From Candidatus Glassiibacteriota bacterium (lineage in GTDB: Bacteria > Gemmatimonadota > Glassbacteria > GWA2-58-10), in contig JAFGTO010000194.1 of assembly GCA_016934095.1 (NCBI GenBank), positions 1 through 13,068 of the forward strand: 13,068 nt of DNA, in the 5' to 3' direction. This document shows positions 11,939-13,068 of the stretch, piece after piece; the first letter of the stretch is position 1, and each line of letters begins with the position of its first letter. The translations under genes and the position numbers were made by a program. The notes under the pieces are model-generated. The model saw only the letters and a list, made by a program, of their open reading frames with translations, searched no databases and had not been told where the DNA came from.

Positions 11939-13068
11939 TCAGAGGCAGGCCTCTTTCATGTCTTCATCGACGATCCGGATAATTTCTTCCAGGAATCCCG
12001 GGTCCGCGGCGGCGACCCGGTTCCAGCTCGGGATCCGCGGTTTGCCCTGGGGGTCCTGCCTGAAAGTCTCGGCGGCGCGCACCAGGGCTTGGGCGAAAGT
12101 GTCCACCGCGACCATTTCGGCGTGGCGGTCATAGACAAGGTCGTTGAGCAGGGCGTCCGCCTCGTGGTGTTCGGTCAGGTCGTAGGCGCGCCGGCGGTAG
12201 ATGCCCACCAGCGACTGGAGGTACCCCTCGGGAAACAGGGCGCCCTGGCTGGCCAGGGTGCGGAAAAAGACCTTGGCGATGTCCTCGGCCATGCGGGAGA
12301 GCCCTTTCCTGGGGTCGGTGCGGGAGAGCGGCTGGTGCTTGTGCTCGTAGTTATCGCAAATGTTAACCTGGCAGATACGCTTGACTGCGCAGTTGCGGTA
12401 GACTTCCGCCAGGGTGCTCACTTCCAGGCCCCAGTCGCCGGCCACCTGGATGACCCGGGCCAGGCTGGCACTGATCGAGAACTCACCCGCCAGGGGATAG
12501 CGGAAAGAGTCCATGTAGTCGAGGAAACCGGTGCGTCCGATCAGGTCGCTGAAGGCCCGGATCAGGGGGGTTACGAACAGCCGGGTGGCCCTGCCGTACA
12601 AGCGGTCGGTGACCCTGGAGTAATAGCCCTTGCTGAACTCGTAGGTGAGGATGTGCGAGGCGACCGGGAAACAGAGACGTCCCAGCAGCTCGCGGTCGTA
12701 ATTGACGATGTCCGCGTCGTGGGTGGTGATCACCCGGCAGTCTCCCCTGGCGATCAGGTAACCGTAAGCCAGCCAGACGCTCCGCCCCTTGCCGTCCGCC
12801 CGGTCCACGGGCAGCCCCACTTTCCCCATCCGATCCACCAGCCCTGCGATACGGGTGCCGGAACTCCACAGCAGCGAGGCCCCGGGACAGAGGTTCCTGA
12901 CCTTGCGGCAGATCTCGACAAAGTCCGGATGGGTTTTCACCTGGCCGGTGGTAACCAGGATGTACCTGAGGTATGGCACCCCGGCGACCACTTTGAGGAT
13001 TTTCCTGAAGTTATTATGGCGCGAGTCCTCGAGGGACACCGGGATGACCAGGGCGATCGGCCGGGGGC
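11939..13068 (-). CDS. GT81-like glycosyltransferase (glucosyl-3-phosphoglycerate synthase-like), 5' end outside window
   Basis: The frame is open to the window edge. The nine codons before the GTG at 13039 encode PRPIALVIP, the first beta strand of a GT-A fold, so the true start lies beyond 13068 and the GTG is internal. About 375 residues are visible. Hallmarks are GKGRSVWLAYGYLIARGD (nucleotide-sugar binding region, codons near 12793) and THDADIVNYDREL with the metal-binding D-A-D (first Asp at 12716-12718). Further on are the conserved stretches LYGRATRLFVTPLIRAF, MDSFRYPLAGEF, DWGLEVSTLAEVYRN and EHKHQ. This pattern matches bacterial GT81-type enzymes that transfer glucose from an NDP-sugar to 3-phosphoglycerate, the first step to the compatible solute glucosylglycerate. 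The exact acceptor is not proven. No partner phosphatase is in the window. It is followed 66 bases later by the FG-GAP gene on the same strand. Confidence 0.75.
   Translation of the reverse strand, partial: PRPIALVIPVSLEDSRHNNFRKILKVVAGVPYLRYILVTTGQVKTHPDFVEICRKVRNLCPGASLLWSSGTRIAGLVDRMGKVGLPVDRADGKGRSVWLAYGYLIARGDCRVITTHDADIVNYDRELLGRLCFPVASHILTYEFSKGYYSRVTDRLYGRATRLFVTPLIRAFSDLIGRTGFLDYMDSFRYPLAGEFSISASLARVIQVAGDWGLEVSTLAEVYRNCAVKRICQVNICDNYEHKHQPLSRTDPRKGLSRMAEDIAKVFFRTLASQGALFPEGYLQSLVGIYRRRAYDLTEHHEADALLNDLVYDRHAEMVAVDTFAQALVRAAETFRQDPQGKPRIPSWNRVAAADPGFLEEIIRIVDEDMKEACL

Overview
The window looks like chromosomal DNA from a GC-rich, Gram-negative-type anaerobic or metal/low-potential-respiring bacterium. 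This rests on the GC-rich coding sequence, Sec-targeted multihaem c-type cytochromes, quinone-reactive membrane subunits and a secreted FG-GAP protein. The lineage cannot be fixed from the sequence. A deltaproteobacterial-type or uncultured FCB-type relative is a guess only. There are eight genes, two of them cut by the window edges. No tRNA, rRNA, CRISPR array, transposase or phage gene was seen.

Left part (1-6910) is one electron-transfer locus built around a divergent intergenic region (994-1339). Leftwards run a four-cluster ferredoxin-type iron-sulfur protein with a C-terminal membrane anchor (208-993) and, overlapping it by an ATGA-type junction, an NrfD/HybB-type quinone-reactive membrane subunit (1-211, cut). 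Rightwards run an 11-haem c-type cytochrome with a C-terminal anchor (1340-2614), a second one (2663-3934), a separate di-haem-type cytochrome b (TTG start, 3931-4719), and an 11-haem cytochrome c fused to a cytochrome b (4793-6910). The locus therefore encodes 33 CxxCH haem sites, two cytochrome b domains and four [4Fe-4S] sites. By family knowledge this resembles the Cbc-type menaquinol:cytochrome c oxidoreductases of Geobacter (CbcL is a cytochrome c/b fusion; other Cbc clusters combine multihaem cytochromes, iron-sulfur and NrfD subunits). The likely job is moving electrons between the quinone pool and periplasmic or extracellular carriers. The terminal acceptor cannot be read from this window.

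The three 11-haem modules have almost superimposable haem spacing. The free-standing and fused cytochrome b domains share six histidines at the same spacings. The operon therefore appears to have grown by duplication, with one split and one fused version of the same c-b electron conduit side by side, plus a third c module without its own b partner. The 5' leader of the cytochrome operon contains two successive small hairpins, each followed by six T residues, which suggests control by transcription attenuation.

Right part (6937-13068) is entirely on the minus strand and converges on the cytochrome operon: a GT81-like glycosyltransferase cut at its N-terminus (11939-13068), a 1136-residue secreted FG-GAP/VCBS repeat protein (8462-11872), and a degenerate HD-GYP/HDOD-type signalling protein (6937-8352) with its own candidate promoter. 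No functional link between these three and the cytochromes is visible beyond adjacency.
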